From Acidobacteriota bacterium (GTDB taxonomy: Bacteria > Acidobacteriota > Terriglobia > Bryobacterales > UBA6623), in assembly GCA_027624045.1 (NCBI GenBank), contig JAQBUE010000032.1, positions 1 through 36,052 on the forward strand: DNA of 36,052 bases, in the 5' to 3' direction. This document shows, piece after piece, positions 16,938 to 25,826 of the stretch (position 1 is its first letter; every line of letters starts with the position of its first letter). Below the pieces are notes generated by a model. It was given only the letters and a program-made list of their open reading frames with translations. It did no database searches and was not told the DNA's origin. The translations under genes were made by a program, and so were the position numbers.

Positions 16938-18194
16938 TCAGTTCGTTTGCGGCTTGCGAACGAGCAGCGCCAGCACCATCCCGATTGCCGCCCCCACAGC
17001 GAGAGTTACATAAACCTGGTTATACCCGCCCGCCAGGTCTCCGGCTGAGCGCGCCTGTTCCATGATGCCTGCGAAGTATCCCGGCACGAAGTAACCTGAC
17101 AATCCATAGGCTGAAAACATCAATCCATAATTCGCCCCGATGTTCCTCGGTCCAAAATAATCCGCCGTAAACGATGGCAGCAACGCCAGGTAGCCGCCAA
17201 ACGCAAATCCAACCAGACACAAACCGATGAGCAGCGGCCAAAAACTACTGGCCGTCCGCAAGAAGAACAGGCAAGCCACGAGGTGAACGCAAAACATCGT
17301 GACGGCCGTTGCCTTCCGCCCGAGCTTGTCCGACAAACTGCCCCAGCCAAGCCGGCCGAGCCCGTTGAAAGCTGACATCACTCCGAGTGCCGCTCCACCG
17401 GTTAACGCAGCGCCCCCGGCCGCCATCTCGCGGACGAGCGGCGACGCCTGCCCGATCGCAACCAGCCCCACCGACGCTCCCAACGCGTACAGCACCCAAA
17501 GCGCATAAAACTGCCAAGTCTTCAGCATCTCGCCCGGCGTGTAATCGACCTTTGACACCGCGCCTCCCGCGGGCGCCGGCGGATTCCAGCCCTCCGGTTT
17601 CCAACCGGCCGGCGGAACCCGGTACACCTGCGCCGCGCCAATCACAAACACGAAGAACACGGCGGACATGACCATGAACGTCTTGGGAATTGACTGCGCA
17701 TAGAGCGAGGCGTCACTTCCAATCAGCGACTCAAGCAGCGGAGCGAATATGAGCGACCCCGCTCCGAAACCCATTACAGCCAGCCCCACAATCATCCCGC
17801 GCTTATCCGGGAACCACTTCACGCAGGTCGCAATCGGCGTTACATAAGCGAATCCGACGCCTAGCCCGCCGAGCACGCCATAAGCAACGATCAGTCCCCC
17901 GGGCGTATCACCAATCCAAGCTGACAACAGGCATCCGGCGGCTAAAAGCACCCCGCCAACGCTGCCCACCAGCCGCGGACCTTTCTTGTCCTGCCAGAAC
18001 CCCGCAATGACCATTGCAATCGTGAAGAACAGCAGCGAGTAACGATACGGAGCAATGCTCTGCTCTCTGGTCCACCCGTGCAGCATCTCGAGGGGACCCC
18101 GAAACACGCTCCAGGAATACAGCACCCCGAGGCAGAGCTGCATCACCAGCGCCGCCGCCACAAACCGCCAACGATTGCCGCCACTTTCCTTCAT
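16938..18194 (-). CDS. OFA-family MFS transporter (oxalate/formate antiporter-like)
   Basis: This 418-residue major-facilitator protein has 12 predicted membrane helices. The N-terminal part (LCLGVLYSWSVFRGPL) and the loop FWQDKKGPRLVGSVGG are typical of the OFA family, whose known members include the oxalate:formate antiporter OxlT and monocarboxylate carriers. The central segment from VLGGLGVGFAYVTPIATCVKW to PDKRGMIVGLAVMGFGAGS matches the conserved fifth-helix OFA motif. A second MFS loop is GWGSLSDKLGRKAT. The substrate is likely a small carboxylate, but OFA names in annotation often overstate oxalate specificity. No oxalate or formate enzymes lie nearby. It ends 86 bases from the NIPSNAP stop, convergent. 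Confidence 0.88.
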   Translation of the reverse strand: MKESGGNRWRFVAAALVMQLCLGVLYSWSVFRGPLEMLHGWTREQSIAPYRYSLLFFTIAMVIAGFWQDKKGPRLVGSVGGVLLAAGCLLSAWIGDTPGGLIVAYGVLGGLGVGFAYVTPIATCVKWFPDKRGMIVGLAVMGFGAGSLIFAPLLESLIGSDASLYAQSIPKTFMVMSAVFFVFVIGAAQVYRVPPAGWKPEGWNPPAPAGGAVSKVDYTPGEMLKTWQFYALWVLYALGASVGLVAIGQASPLVREMAAGGAALTGGAALGVMSAFNGLGRLGWGSLSDKLGRKATAVTMFCVHLVACLFFLRTASSFWPLLIGLCLVGFAFGGYLALLPSFTADYFGPRNIGANYGLMFSAYGLSGYFVPGYFAGIMEQARSAGDLAGGYNQVYVTLAVGAAIGMVLALLVRKPQTN

Positions 18195-18378
18195 CCAAAT
18201 CTCCTGGGCCCAGAGGGCTTAGAGATGCTACCACAGCGCGCTACTCTTTCCCAGGTTGCACACAAGCCTCGATCCGAGAACCATCCCAGGAGACCTCGCC
18301 CGCCGCAGGTAACTCTGGGCGTGAGATTGGCTCTGCCGCGGGCATCCAGGCTAGACTCAACAGCAGGATCTATCGACC

Positions 18379-18765
18379 GTGCCCGACTCCCTGCAACAAA
18401 TCAGCATCTACGATCTTATCGGTGAAGAAGGCTTCACGCGCCTGATTCGCGCCTTCTACCGTCAGGTTCCCGGTGACGACATCCTTGGCCCGATGTATCC
18501 GCCGGAGGACTTCCCTGGCGCCGAGCAACGTCTGCGCGACTTCCTGATCTTCCGTTTCGGCGGCCCGCAGCGCTACATCGAACAGCGCGGCCACCCGCGT
18601 TTGCGGATGCGCCACAACCCGTTCGCCATCAACCAGCAAGCCCGCGACCGTTGGGTCCAGCTGATGGACACCGCGCTCACCGAAGCCGCCTTACCCAAGC
18701 CGGCCGACGACGCTCTTCGCGAGTTCTTCCACGACACCGCAACGTTTATGATCAACCGCCCGTAG
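18379..18765 (+). CDS. Group II truncated haemoglobin
   Basis: The 128-residue 2-on-2 globin shows the group II signature: YDLIGEEGFTRLIRAFYRQV (with the B10 Tyr), then ILGPMYPPEDFPGAEQRL, FGGPQRYIEQRGHPRLRMRH (with the proximal His) and WVQLM (with the conserved G8 Trp). Such haemoglobins bind O2 and NO and are linked to oxidative or nitrosative stress. The start is GTG at 18379. Its 3' end overlaps by 14 bases the 3' end of the oppositely oriented potassium-channel gene. It lies 184 bases from the divergent OFA transporter. Confidence 0.93.
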   Translation: MPDSLQQISIYDLIGEEGFTRLIRAFYRQVPGDDILGPMYPPEDFPGAEQRLRDFLIFRFGGPQRYIEQRGHPRLRMRHNPFAINQQARDRWVQLMDTALTEAALPKPADDALREFFHDTATFMINRP

Positions 18766-19795
18766 CGCCCGTAGGCGTTTCGGCCAATTCCTCGAGTGCG
18801 CTGATTTTCGAGAGATCGACACTGATCAAGCCGTCCTGGCGCGGCATGTACATGTCGGCGAACTTTGCGTTCCAAATCACTTCATCGGCCTTGTAGGACG
18901 ACCTTGCGTGTACCGTCTGCGAATAGGTCTCGTCCAAGCCGGTCAGCAGGATCAGAAACTCGGCGTCGCCTGCGAGCAAGTCTTCGCGCGTCACCCCGCG
19001 CAGCGGGCTCTGCTCATCAATCGGATGTACGACCACCCAGTGAAGCGGCATGAACATCACCCGCTCGCGCTCCAATTTCAACGGATGAAACCGGCGGGTG
19101 CGTCCTCCATCACGCATCTCGAAGCGGTTGAGCACAACCGTGGCTTCGACATTCGTGAGTTGGCTGTTGCGCTCGTTCGCGAGACGAAACTGGAAAGCCG
19201 TCATCCCCTGAAATGGTGCAACCAGAGCGTTATCGCTGAAAACGATCCTGGCGCGAGGCCGCGAGAACCGCGCGAAGAAGAGTCCGGTCGCCAAGGCCAC
19301 GATCATCAACCCCGACAACGCCTCGAAAGTAACCACAAGGTTCGCGGCCAGTCTAGCAGGGGTCAGTCCGCCGTAGCCAATCGTCGAGAGCGTCTGCACG
19401 CTGAAAAAGAATGCCTCCAGCAGCCGCGGCCCGATACCGGACGCAGTCGATCCACTCAGCGCGCCAGGGCCGCACAGCAAGAAACCAACGGCAAACAAGA
19501 CGTTGACCACCAGATACCCGATCCCGACCATGAACAGGAACTTCGGCCAGCTCATCGTCAGGAGTGAGTGATACAAGTGAAGCGAGCGGAAGAACGGCAG
19601 GCCGAGGCGCGCGACATTGAAACTGCCATCGTGATTCAGCAACCGGACGCGGCTTTCCTCGGCGACCCGCCGCCCGAATCCGAGATCATCGGGCGTTCGG
19701 TCGTTGGTTCCGTTCGTGCCCATCGCCTGAGGTTCGAGCGCCGGCACGTTAGGCCGGACCGTTGCTAAAGGGTCTTTGAGAGGCTTCTTTAACAC
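18752..19795 (-). CDS. Inward-rectifier potassium channel (KirBac-like)
   Basis: The protein (347 residues from the GTG at 19795) has the KirBac layout: a slide-helix region, first membrane helix (about 84-108), pore helix with selectivity filter TIGYGG (138-143), second membrane helix (about 150-172; FEALSGLMIVALATGLFFARF), and a C-terminal cytoplasmic immunoglobulin-like domain (about 180-335; FSDNALVAPFQG, then RLANERNSQL, VHPIDEQSPL and TYSQTVHARSSY). Tetramers form K+ channels gated by the cytoplasmic domain and lipids. A start at Met25 (19723) is also possible because the GTG has only a close-set GGAG. Its end overlaps the truncated-haemoglobin gene on the other strand, and its start is divergent from moxR. 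Confidence 0.92.
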   Translation of the reverse strand: MLKKPLKDPLATVRPNVPALEPQAMGTNGTNDRTPDDLGFGRRVAEESRVRLLNHDGSFNVARLGLPFFRSLHLYHSLLTMSWPKFLFMVGIGYLVVNVLFAVGFLLCGPGALSGSTASGIGPRLLEAFFFSVQTLSTIGYGGLTPARLAANLVVTFEALSGLMIVALATGLFFARFSRPRARIVFSDNALVAPFQGMTAFQFRLANERNSQLTNVEATVVLNRFEMRDGGRTRRFHPLKLERERVMFMPLHWVVVHPIDEQSPLRGVTREDLLAGDAEFLILLTGLDETYSQTVHARSSYKADEVIWNAKFADMYMPRQDGLISVDLSKISALEELAETPTGATGG

Positions 19796-19905
19796 TCCGT
19801 TATCGTACTAGAGGGCGACAGGCTCACCCTGGCTATTTGAATCCATCGCGCCCGATACGCTACTAGTAAACACTGGCAATGCAATTCGAAGGAGAATCCG
19901 CACCG

Positions 19906-20895
19906 ATGACCGTGGACGTCAAACAGATCACCGAAAGAGTAGAAGACGAAGCAGCCCTGCTCGCTCGCCTGCGTCAGGAGATCGCACGTGTCATCGTCGG
20001 CCAGGGCCAGATGATCGACCGGCTCCTGCTGGCGCTTCTGTCGAACAATCACGTCCTCATTGAGGGCGTGCCGGGCCTCGCCAAAACGCTCACCGTCACG
20101 ACGCTTGCCAAATCCGTGCAAGTCGCCTTCCAGCGCATCCAGTTCACGCCCGATCTGCTGCCCGCCGACCTGCTCGGCACGCTGATCTACAACCCAAAAA
20201 CAGGCGACTTCACGACGAAGAAGGGCCCCATCTTCTCGAACATCATCCTCGCCGACGAAATCAATCGCGCCCCGGCCAAGGTGCAGAGCGCGTTGCTCGA
20301 AGCGATGCAAGAGCGGCAGGTCACCATCGGCGACGAAAGCTTCCGGCTCGAAGAGCCCTTCATGGTTCTCGCCACCCAAAACCCAATCGAGCAGGAAGGC
20401 ACCTATCCCCTGCCCGAAGCGCAGGTCGACCGCTTCATGCTCAAACTCAAGGTCACCTATCCGAGCAAGGCCGAGGAGCACCAGATCCTCAAGCGTATGG
20501 CGCGATCCTCGCCGCAACTCGACATCGAACCCGTCCTCACGCCGCCCGACATCATTCGCCTGCGCGCGCTCGCCGACGAAATCTACATGGATGAGAAGAT
20601 CGCGGAGTACATTCTCAACATCGTCGAAGCCACCCGCCATCCCGCGAATTACGGACTCGATATCGGCGACTTGATTCGCTACGGCGGCTCTCCCCGCGCC
20701 ACCATCTTTCTCGCCATGGCCGCCAAGGCACAGGCGCTGCTCGAAGGCCGCGGCTACGTCACGCCGCAAGACGTGAAGTCCGTGGGCATGGACGTGCTGC
20801 GGCATCGCGTCATCGTGAGCTACGAAGCCGAAGCGGAAGAACAAACGTCCGAAGACCTCGTACAGAAAATCTTCGACACGGTGGAAGTGCCCTAG
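19906..20895 (+). CDS. MoxR-family AAA+ ATPase
   Basis: The protein is 329 residues from the ATG at 19906 (GGAG at 19891-19894); an ATG at 19879 in frame would add nine residues without a better ribosome site. Walker A is GVPGLAKT (54-61), Walker B is LADEIN (115-120), and sensor I is in VLATQNPIEQEGTYPLPEAQVDRF, the MoxR signature. MoxR ATPases act as chaperone-like partners of VWA-domain proteins and are usually encoded immediately upstream of a DUF58 gene and the bat genes, as here. It starts a cluster continuing to DUF58, a lipoprotein and, after an interruption, batA-E. Stop TAG at 20893-20895; DUF58 begins 51 bases later. Confidence 0.95.
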   Translation: MTVDVKQITERVEDEAALLARLRQEIARVIVGQGQMIDRLLLALLSNNHVLIEGVPGLAKTLTVTTLAKSVQVAFQRIQFTPDLLPADLLGTLIYNPKTGDFTTKKGPIFSNIILADEINRAPAKVQSALLEAMQERQVTIGDESFRLEEPFMVLATQNPIEQEGTYPLPEAQVDRFMLKLKVTYPSKAEEHQILKRMARSSPQLDIEPVLTPPDIIRLRALADEIYMDEKIAEYILNIVEATRHPANYGLDIGDLIRYGGSPRATIFLAMAAKAQALLEGRGYVTPQDVKSVGMDVLRHRVIVSYEAEAEEQTSEDLVQKIFDTVEVP

Positions 20896-20946
20896 GCAGG
20901 CTCCCTGCGGGCCCGCGCCACGAATCGCCGGCCGAGACCAACTCCC

Positions 20947-21822
20947 ATGCTTCCGAAGGAACTCGCCAAGAAGATCCGGTTCATCCAGATCTATACCAGC
21001 AAGGCCGTTAACGACGTCCTCGCGGGCGAGTACCACAGCGTTTTCAAGGGCCGCGGCATGGAATTCGACGAAGTACGCGAGTACGCCCCCGGCGACGAAA
21101 TCCGCAGCATCGACTGGAACGTCACCGCGCGCACCGGGCATCCCTACGTCAAACGCTATGTCGAAGAGCGTGAGCTGACCGTGCTATTTGTCGTCGACCT
21201 TTCCGCGTCCGGCAGCTTCGGCACCAAAAGCCAGCTCAAGAACGAAGTCGCCGCCGAACTTTGCGCGCTGCTCGCCTTCTCGGCCATCAAGAACAACGAC
21301 AAAGTCGGCCTGATCGTGTTTACCGACGAGATCGAGCTCTATATACCGCCCAAGAAGGGCGTCTCGCACGTATTGCGCGTCATTCGTGACCTGCTGAACT
21401 TCGAACCCCGACGGCAGCGTACCGACATCAAGCAAGCCCTCGACTTCATGGGCCGCGTAACGCCGCGCCGCGCCGTCGTTTTTCTCGTATCGGACTTTCA
21501 GGCCGCCGGTTACGAGAAGCGGTTGCGGATCGCTTCGCGGCGGCACGACCTGATCGCCGTCTCGCTCAAGGATCCGCGAGAATCAACTCTGCCCGCCGCC
21601 GGGCTGATCGAACTCGAAGACGCCGAAACCGGTGAACGCACGCTCGTCGATACAGGCAGCGCCGCCGTCCGCCGCCGCTACGAGGCTTTGGCACGCGAGC
21701 GCGAGGACAAGCTGGCTGCATCGTTCCGGTCGATGGCTATCGATCAGATCCCTGTGGTCACGGGCGAAGATTATGTCCGCGACCTCGTGAAATTCTTCCG
21801 CATCCGGGAGCGCCGCGGATGA
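20947..21822 (+). CDS. DUF58 domain protein
   Basis: The 291-residue protein carries the DUF58 signature GRGMEFDEVREYAPGDEI followed by IDWNVTAR (about 36-63), then a VWA-like fold with a metal-site motif VVDLSASGSF. DUF58 proteins are the constant neighbours of MoxR ATPases and are thought to be their VWA-type partner. No membrane helix is evident, so it is cytoplasmic. Its TGA overlaps the ATG of the next gene (ATGA at 21819-21822), implying coupled translation with the lipoprotein. Confidence 0.93.
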   Translation: MLPKELAKKIRFIQIYTSKAVNDVLAGEYHSVFKGRGMEFDEVREYAPGDEIRSIDWNVTARTGHPYVKRYVEERELTVLFVVDLSASGSFGTKSQLKNEVAAELCALLAFSAIKNNDKVGLIVFTDEIELYIPPKKGVSHVLRVIRDLLNFEPRRQRTDIKQALDFMGRVTPRRAVVFLVSDFQAAGYEKRLRIASRRHDLIAVSLKDPRESTLPAAGLIELEDAETGERTLVDTGSAAVRRRYEALAREREDKLAASFRSMAIDQIPVVTGEDYVRDLVKFFRIRERRG

Positions 21823-22829
21823 TGATCTCCATAAGGATGAGCCCAGTAAGGCGGCGTCTTCTTCTTTTCGCGCTACTCGCCGTGGCGCTGACCGCGGGCT
21901 GCTCTTCTGAAGACGCGGCCTCGTCGCAACAAACCTTCACCGTCGAGAAGTCCTACGCCGCCAACGATCTGGCGGTTACGCTACGGCTGAGCGCCACCGA
22001 GATCACAGCCTCCGACCGTATCGTCCTGGAACTCGAAGCGACAGCGCCGGAAGGCGAGCCCGTCGTATTCCCGGAGTTTGCTGACAACAAGCTGGGCGAA
22101 TTCCAAATCGCCGCCTCGCGCCGTTCCGCGCCGCGCCTCGTTGACCAGGGTCGAGTGCAAGTCACCCAGACGTATGAGCTTGAGCCCTTCCTGCCGGGCG
22201 ACTACCCCATCCCGCCCATCGAGATCAAGCACGCCGCGGACGCCCTGACAACGGAACAAATCGCCGCCAAGGTCAACTCCGTCCTGCCCGCCGACGTGCC
22301 CGACCCCGACATCAAAGACATCGCGCCGCCCATCGACCTGCCCGGCACGCCGCCCTGGGTCTACGCCCTCATCGCCGCCGGGGTTCTCGCACTCGCCGCC
22401 GCGGCCTACTATTTCTGGCGCCGGCGCAGGAAAGAAGCCGAAGCGGCCATCCCGGTCATCCCGCCGCACGAGCTGGCCTTCGAGGATCTCGCCAAACTCC
22501 TCGCCGAAGACCTCATCGCCAAGGGCCAGATCAAACTTTTCTACCTCCGCCTGTCGAACATACTTCGTCGCTACATCGAAGGCCGTTTCGGTCTGCACGC
22601 TCCGGAAAGCACCACCGAAGAGTTCCTCGAAGACCTGCGCGCCGGAACCGATTTCAGCAGCGAACAGAAATCCCTGCTACGGCGATTCCTGCTGCATTGC
22701 GACCTCGTCAAATTCGCCAAGCACCAGCCGGGCCAAGATGAAGTCGATCTGGCCGTCGGCTCCTGCCGTACCTTCATTGACGAGACGAAACCTATGGTGG
22801 AGTCGCCTCTGACCGCGCCCAAATCGTAG
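21819..22829 (+). CDS. BatD/DUF4381-like lipoprotein with internal membrane helix
   Basis: The 336-residue protein starts with a lipoprotein signal (RRRLLLFALLAVALTAGC, lipobox Cys28), so Cys28 is probably acylated. Residues 40-165 form a beta-rich region resembling the N-terminal part of BatD (LRLSATEITASDRIVLELEA, then FLPGDYPIPPIEI). A membrane helix at about 180-200 (VYALIAAGVLALAAAAYYFW) is followed by RRRRK, then a cytoplasmic helical domain (205-336; LFYLRLSNILRRYIEGRFG, then STTEEFLEDL) like the C-terminal parts of BatD/DUF4381 proteins. It sits third after moxR and the DUF58 gene and overlaps the latter by four bases. It probably joins the ATPase module to the membrane. Lipid anchor plus transmembrane helix in one chain is unusual but seen in this family. 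No standard gene name. Confidence 0.8.
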   Translation: MMISIRMSPVRRRLLLFALLAVALTAGCSSEDAASSQQTFTVEKSYAANDLAVTLRLSATEITASDRIVLELEATAPEGEPVVFPEFADNKLGEFQIAASRRSAPRLVDQGRVQVTQTYELEPFLPGDYPIPPIEIKHAADALTTEQIAAKVNSVLPADVPDPDIKDIAPPIDLPGTPPWVYALIAAGVLALAAAAYYFWRRRRKEAEAAIPVIPPHELAFEDLAKLLAEDLIAKGQIKLFYLRLSNILRRYIEGRFGLHAPESTTEEFLEDLRAGTDFSSEQKSLLRRFLLHCDLVKFAKHQPGQDEVDLAVGSCRTFIDETKPMVESPLTAPKS

Positions 22830-22830
22830 T

Positions 22831-22859
22831 CGAGCGCGCTTAGGACCTAACTCCGCTCG
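22831..22859. terminator. Possible convergent hairpin between lipoprotein and methyltransferase genes
   Basis: CGAGCG at 22831-22836 can pair with CGCTCG at 22854-22859 around a 17-base loop that itself contains TAGGACCTA. It lies at the junction of convergent genes but lacks a T-run. Weak evidence. Confidence 0.2.
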
Positions 22860-23656
22860 GCAATAGCCAACAGATGCGGGCTCACCATCAGCAGCGAAGA
22901 CTCCTTCTCTGTCCGGCGAACAAGGTCGAGCAACTGCTTGCGCCGGCTTGGATTCGCCCACCTCTCCTCAAAGTCCTTCGCAAGCCAGCCCGGCCCTTCA
23001 ACGGGCAGAATGCTGACCGTGCCGAAGCCGGCATCTTGGACTTCATCGAGCAGCTCTTCCGGGCGATGAAAGAAGGCTGTCGTGAAGTAGCTAAGATTGT
23101 GCGGCAGATTTCGATGCTGTCCTTCATGCAGATCCCTTTCAAGGATGCTCACAAACTCGGGATCGTCGATATGACCCTCGGTGAGTCCCGCCATGAGAGA
23201 TGCGCATCGGCTTATTGCCGCCGCAACGATCACACCTCCAGGTCGCAACACGCGATGAGCTTCGCGAAGGGCGGCGAGCCGTTCCGACCTTTCAGTCAGG
23301 TGATAAAGCGGGCCCATGAGAAGCACCGCGTCAATTGAACCGTCGAGCTGCGGAAGCTCGCGCGTGTCGCCTGCTTGGATGCTCGCGACCGAATAGTCCT
23401 CTTGCGTACTGGACGCCGCGCGTGCCTGCTCAACGTGATCGGGCGCCAACTCTACCAGGTGAACTTCATATCCAGCGCGGGCAAGCCACAGGGAGTAAAC
23501 TCCGGGGCCGCCGCCTACATCGATGACGGTGCAGGGGGCTGGCGGCAAGAAACGAGTCAGAATCTCCTACGTGCGCGCCAGCTCGAGGCGGCCTGAGCCC
23601 TTGAAGAGCCTGTTCGCTTCGTCGTAGCGACTGTAGAAGCTGAGGAGATCGTCCAC
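22847..23656 (-). pseudogene. Class I SAM methyltransferase gene with in-frame TAG
   Basis: Reading from the GTG at 23656, which has GGGAG six bases before it, the frame gives VDDLLSFYSRYDEANRLFKG, then SGRLELART, a TAG at 23569-23567 (codon 30), then EILTRFLPPAPCTVIDVGGG and onward without further stops to 22847. The reading frame and protein similarity continue smoothly across the TAG, which probably replaced a CAG (Gln). The downstream part has motif I VIDVGGGPGVYSLWLA, acidic motif II (VHLVELAP), LLMGPLYHLTE and HRVLRPGGVIV, all typical of class I SAM-dependent methyltransferases. Codon 37 (TTG at 23548) could restart translation but would begin right at motif I, removing the N-terminal helices, so activity is doubtful. 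A sequencing error cannot be excluded. It belongs to the accessory block interrupting the Bat cluster. Confidence 0.75.
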
Positions 23657-23789
23657 TGCTCGCTCCCGGTTCCCTTACACCTATTCTCTCTTCCCAGCTA
23701 CTGTTTTGGCGGGCTTCTGCAATCACGATTCAGCAGGCGCCGAAAGTGTTCGTAGCTCTCTTCCCGCTGGTTAGAATTAGGGGAACTCG

Positions 23790-25085
23790 TTGAATCCAGG
23801 CCGTCATCCTGCCGTGCAATGTCGCCTTCACACCTGGGCCCTGGCTACCTTCATTGCCGGGGCTGTGCTGTTTCCGTGTCATCTCGGTGCGCAGCAAGAT
23901 CGCCGTTCGGAACGGGATCGAGAACTCGCGGCCTTCGAGCAAGTCGTCCTCGACTTGATGAAGCGGTGGCAGTTGCCGGGCGGACAACTTGCGATCGCCA
24001 AAGACGGACGGTTGGTGTTCGATCGAGCCTATGGCTACGCGGACGTCGAGTCCAAAGAGGCGGTCGAAACGACGTCCCTTTTCAGGATCTCCAGCGTTTC
24101 GAAGCCGATTACAACCGCGGCGGTCTTAACACTAGTGGATCGCGGGCATCTGCGGCTGGAGGACCAAGTCCTTCAGATCCTGAAAGACTTTGCTCCACCG
24201 CCCAACGCCACAATCGATCCGCGCCTTTACGACATCACCGTCCGGGACCTACTGCAGCACGCAGGAGGCTGGGATGCCGCGAAGAGCTTTGCCCCTCTCG
24301 AACTGCCATGGAGCCGAATGGCATCAGGGACCCTCGGCGCCGAAGACCCACCGGGATGCTCGACGATTTTTCAGTACATGCTGAGCATCCCGCTTGATTT
24401 CGACCCGGGCACGCGGACAGCCTACTCAAACTTCGGCTACTGCGTGCTTGGCCTGGTCATTGAAGCCGCACTTCGATCCGCCGACACTCCGATAACCTAC
24501 GAGGAGTATGTCAAGAAGGCGGTACTCGAGCCGGCGGGGATTTCAAGGATGCGCCTCAACAGGACGAAACTAAGCGGCCGCTTGCCCGACGAAGTACGCT
24601 ACTACGCGGCGGCAGGTCAACCGCTCGTACCATCCGTTTTCCCTGGAGAAGGCTATGTTCCATTTGCCTACGGCGGTGTTTACCTAGAGGCGAGTGCCGC
24701 CGCCGGCGGGTGGGTTGGCTCAGCAACGGACCTTGTTCGATTTGCACTCTCGCTCGATGGCAGTCGAGGGGCTGCGCTGCTGCGCCCCGAAACTTACCGG
24801 CGCATGCTTGACACTCCCTTGCCAGGCAGTGTCGGCAAGCAAACCGGGCTCTGCTGGACAGTTGCCCGACGGGAGAACGGCTCAGACATCTGGCACACGG
24901 GAGGCTTGAAGCATAGCAATGCGGCATGGCTCGTTCGCACGGCGGGTGGGGTGACTCTAGCCTTCGCGTTCAACTCGCTCCCACCCAAGTATGCGGAGTT
25001 CTTTGAAAGCGCCTTACCCACCTTCCTCGACCTGATCGCCGCGCAAGAGTCGTGGCCCGACGTTGACCTTTTCACCACGCAATAA
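23790..25085 (+). CDS. Secreted serine hydrolase (class C beta-lactamase family)
   Basis: The 431-residue protein has an N-terminal signal-like segment (WALATFIAGAVLFPCHLGAQQ) and a beta-lactamase/penicillin-binding-protein-like fold. The nucleophile motif SxxK is S102-VS-K105 in ISSVSKPITT, the second motif YxN is Y212-S-N214, and the third is HTGG near 373. This family includes class C beta-lactamases, esterases, DD-peptidases and D-aminopeptidases; actual substrate is not visible and antibiotic resistance should not be assumed. The start is TTG at 23790 with GGGGA just upstream; no closer ATG gives the signal peptide. It lies in the accessory block between the two halves of the Bat cluster and appears to be a single-gene unit. 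Confidence 0.87.
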   Translation: MNPGRHPAVQCRLHTWALATFIAGAVLFPCHLGAQQDRRSERDRELAAFEQVVLDLMKRWQLPGGQLAIAKDGRLVFDRAYGYADVESKEAVETTSLFRISSVSKPITTAAVLTLVDRGHLRLEDQVLQILKDFAPPPNATIDPRLYDITVRDLLQHAGGWDAAKSFAPLELPWSRMASGTLGAEDPPGCSTIFQYMLSIPLDFDPGTRTAYSNFGYCVLGLVIEAALRSADTPITYEEYVKKAVLEPAGISRMRLNRTKLSGRLPDEVRYYAAAGQPLVPSVFPGEGYVPFAYGGVYLEASAAAGGWVGSATDLVRFALSLDGSRGAALLRPETYRRMLDTPLPGSVGKQTGLCWTVARRENGSDIWHTGGLKHSNAAWLVRTAGGVTLAFAFNSLPPKYAEFFESALPTFLDLIAAQESWPDVDLFTTQ

Positions 25086-25174
25086 CAAATTTGACTTCGG
25101 ACAAGTCACAGCCTCTGGGCCAGCTTGAACCCTGTGCTGGTAGCGAACGTGAGTTTCGCGGCGACTGCGAACTG

Positions 25175-25180
25175 TAGACT
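25175..25180 (+). promoter_or_regulatory. Candidate -10 (TAGACT) of a possible leaderless DinB transcript
   Basis: TAGACT ends six bases before the ATG at 25187 and no Shine-Dalgarno is present, so the transcript could start at or next to the A of the ATG. No good -35 is seen. Confidence 0.3.
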
Positions 25181-25186
25181 TAGCGA

Positions 25187-25666
25187 ATGATTGCCATTGT
25201 CCGAGATCTCTTCCAGCATCAGGCGCATTCCGACGCGTCGATGCTTATGGCGATCCAGCGACACGAGGCGGCCTCGAACGATGACGAATTGCGCAAGCTC
25301 TTGCATCACATTCTGGTAGCGCACCGCTTCTGGATTCACCTTTGCCAAGGACTCCCGTTCTCAGTCGAAGCTGAGAACATCGTTCCCGCAACTCTCGAAG
25401 AGATCATCGAGCGTTTCCGGGCTACGCAAATGCAGGAACTCGTTTGGCTCGATCAACTCAAAGCCTCTGACTTAGCACGAGTACTCGAGTCTCCATATTT
25501 TCCAGGCCGGCAAGTTACCGTAGGCGAAGCCCTCACACAAGTGTGTCTGCACAGCCAAGGCCACCGCGCTCAGTGCGCCACACGACTCCGAACGCTGGGG
25601 GGCGAACCGCCTGCAACGGACTACATTCTTTGGCTGAAAGATCGACCGTTGCCGGCCTGGGTTTGA
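25187..25666 (+). CDS. DinB family protein
   Basis: The 159-residue, wholly helical protein matches the DinB/YfiT four-helix-bundle family. Potential metal-binding His residues occur in LLHHILVAHRFW (about 42-53) and CLHSQGHRAQC (about 121-131), which correspond to the usual three-His site. The C-terminus ends with DYILWLKDRPLPAW, a typical DinB tail. Members are metal-dependent enzymes such as mycothiol- or bacillithiol-dependent transferases, but most are uncharacterised. The gene is isolated by gaps of about 100 and 160 bases and belongs to the accessory block within the Bat cluster. Confidence 0.88.
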   Translation: MIAIVRDLFQHQAHSDASMLMAIQRHEAASNDDELRKLLHHILVAHRFWIHLCQGLPFSVEAENIVPATLEEIIERFRATQMQELVWLDQLKASDLARVLESPYFPGRQVTVGEALTQVCLHSQGHRAQCATRLRTLGGEPPATDYILWLKDRPLPAWV

Positions 25667-25809
25667 GTACTGTTATCGAGAGAGTCGCCTGGAGGAGCGG
25701 GGTGTAAGCAGCCTGAAATATGGATCACAATGGGGCGCCCCACTCGCCCGACTAACCTCCGAGAAACGGGCCTATCGGTACAGGAACTAGCACATACGTA
25801 CTAATAACA

Positions 25810-25818
25810 TAGTATATT
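25810..25818 (+). promoter_or_regulatory. AT-rich candidate -10 upstream of the alpha/beta hydrolase gene
   Basis: TAGTATATT lies 8-17 bases before the ATG at 25827 within an AT-rich stretch (about 25791-25826) that stands out from the GC-rich surroundings. There is no Shine-Dalgarno, so a very short or leaderless transcript is possible. A -35 is not clear. Confidence 0.35.
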
Positions 25819-25826
25819 GTAAGCAT

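Noticed and set aside
19789..21141. 450-codon minus-strand open frame opposite moxR
   Set aside because: Antisense shadow of the MoxR and DUF58 genes; low-complexity translation without motifs.
23790..25085. Antibiotic-resistance beta-lactamase
   Set aside because: The motifs only show the broad serine hydrolase family, most of which are not resistance enzymes.
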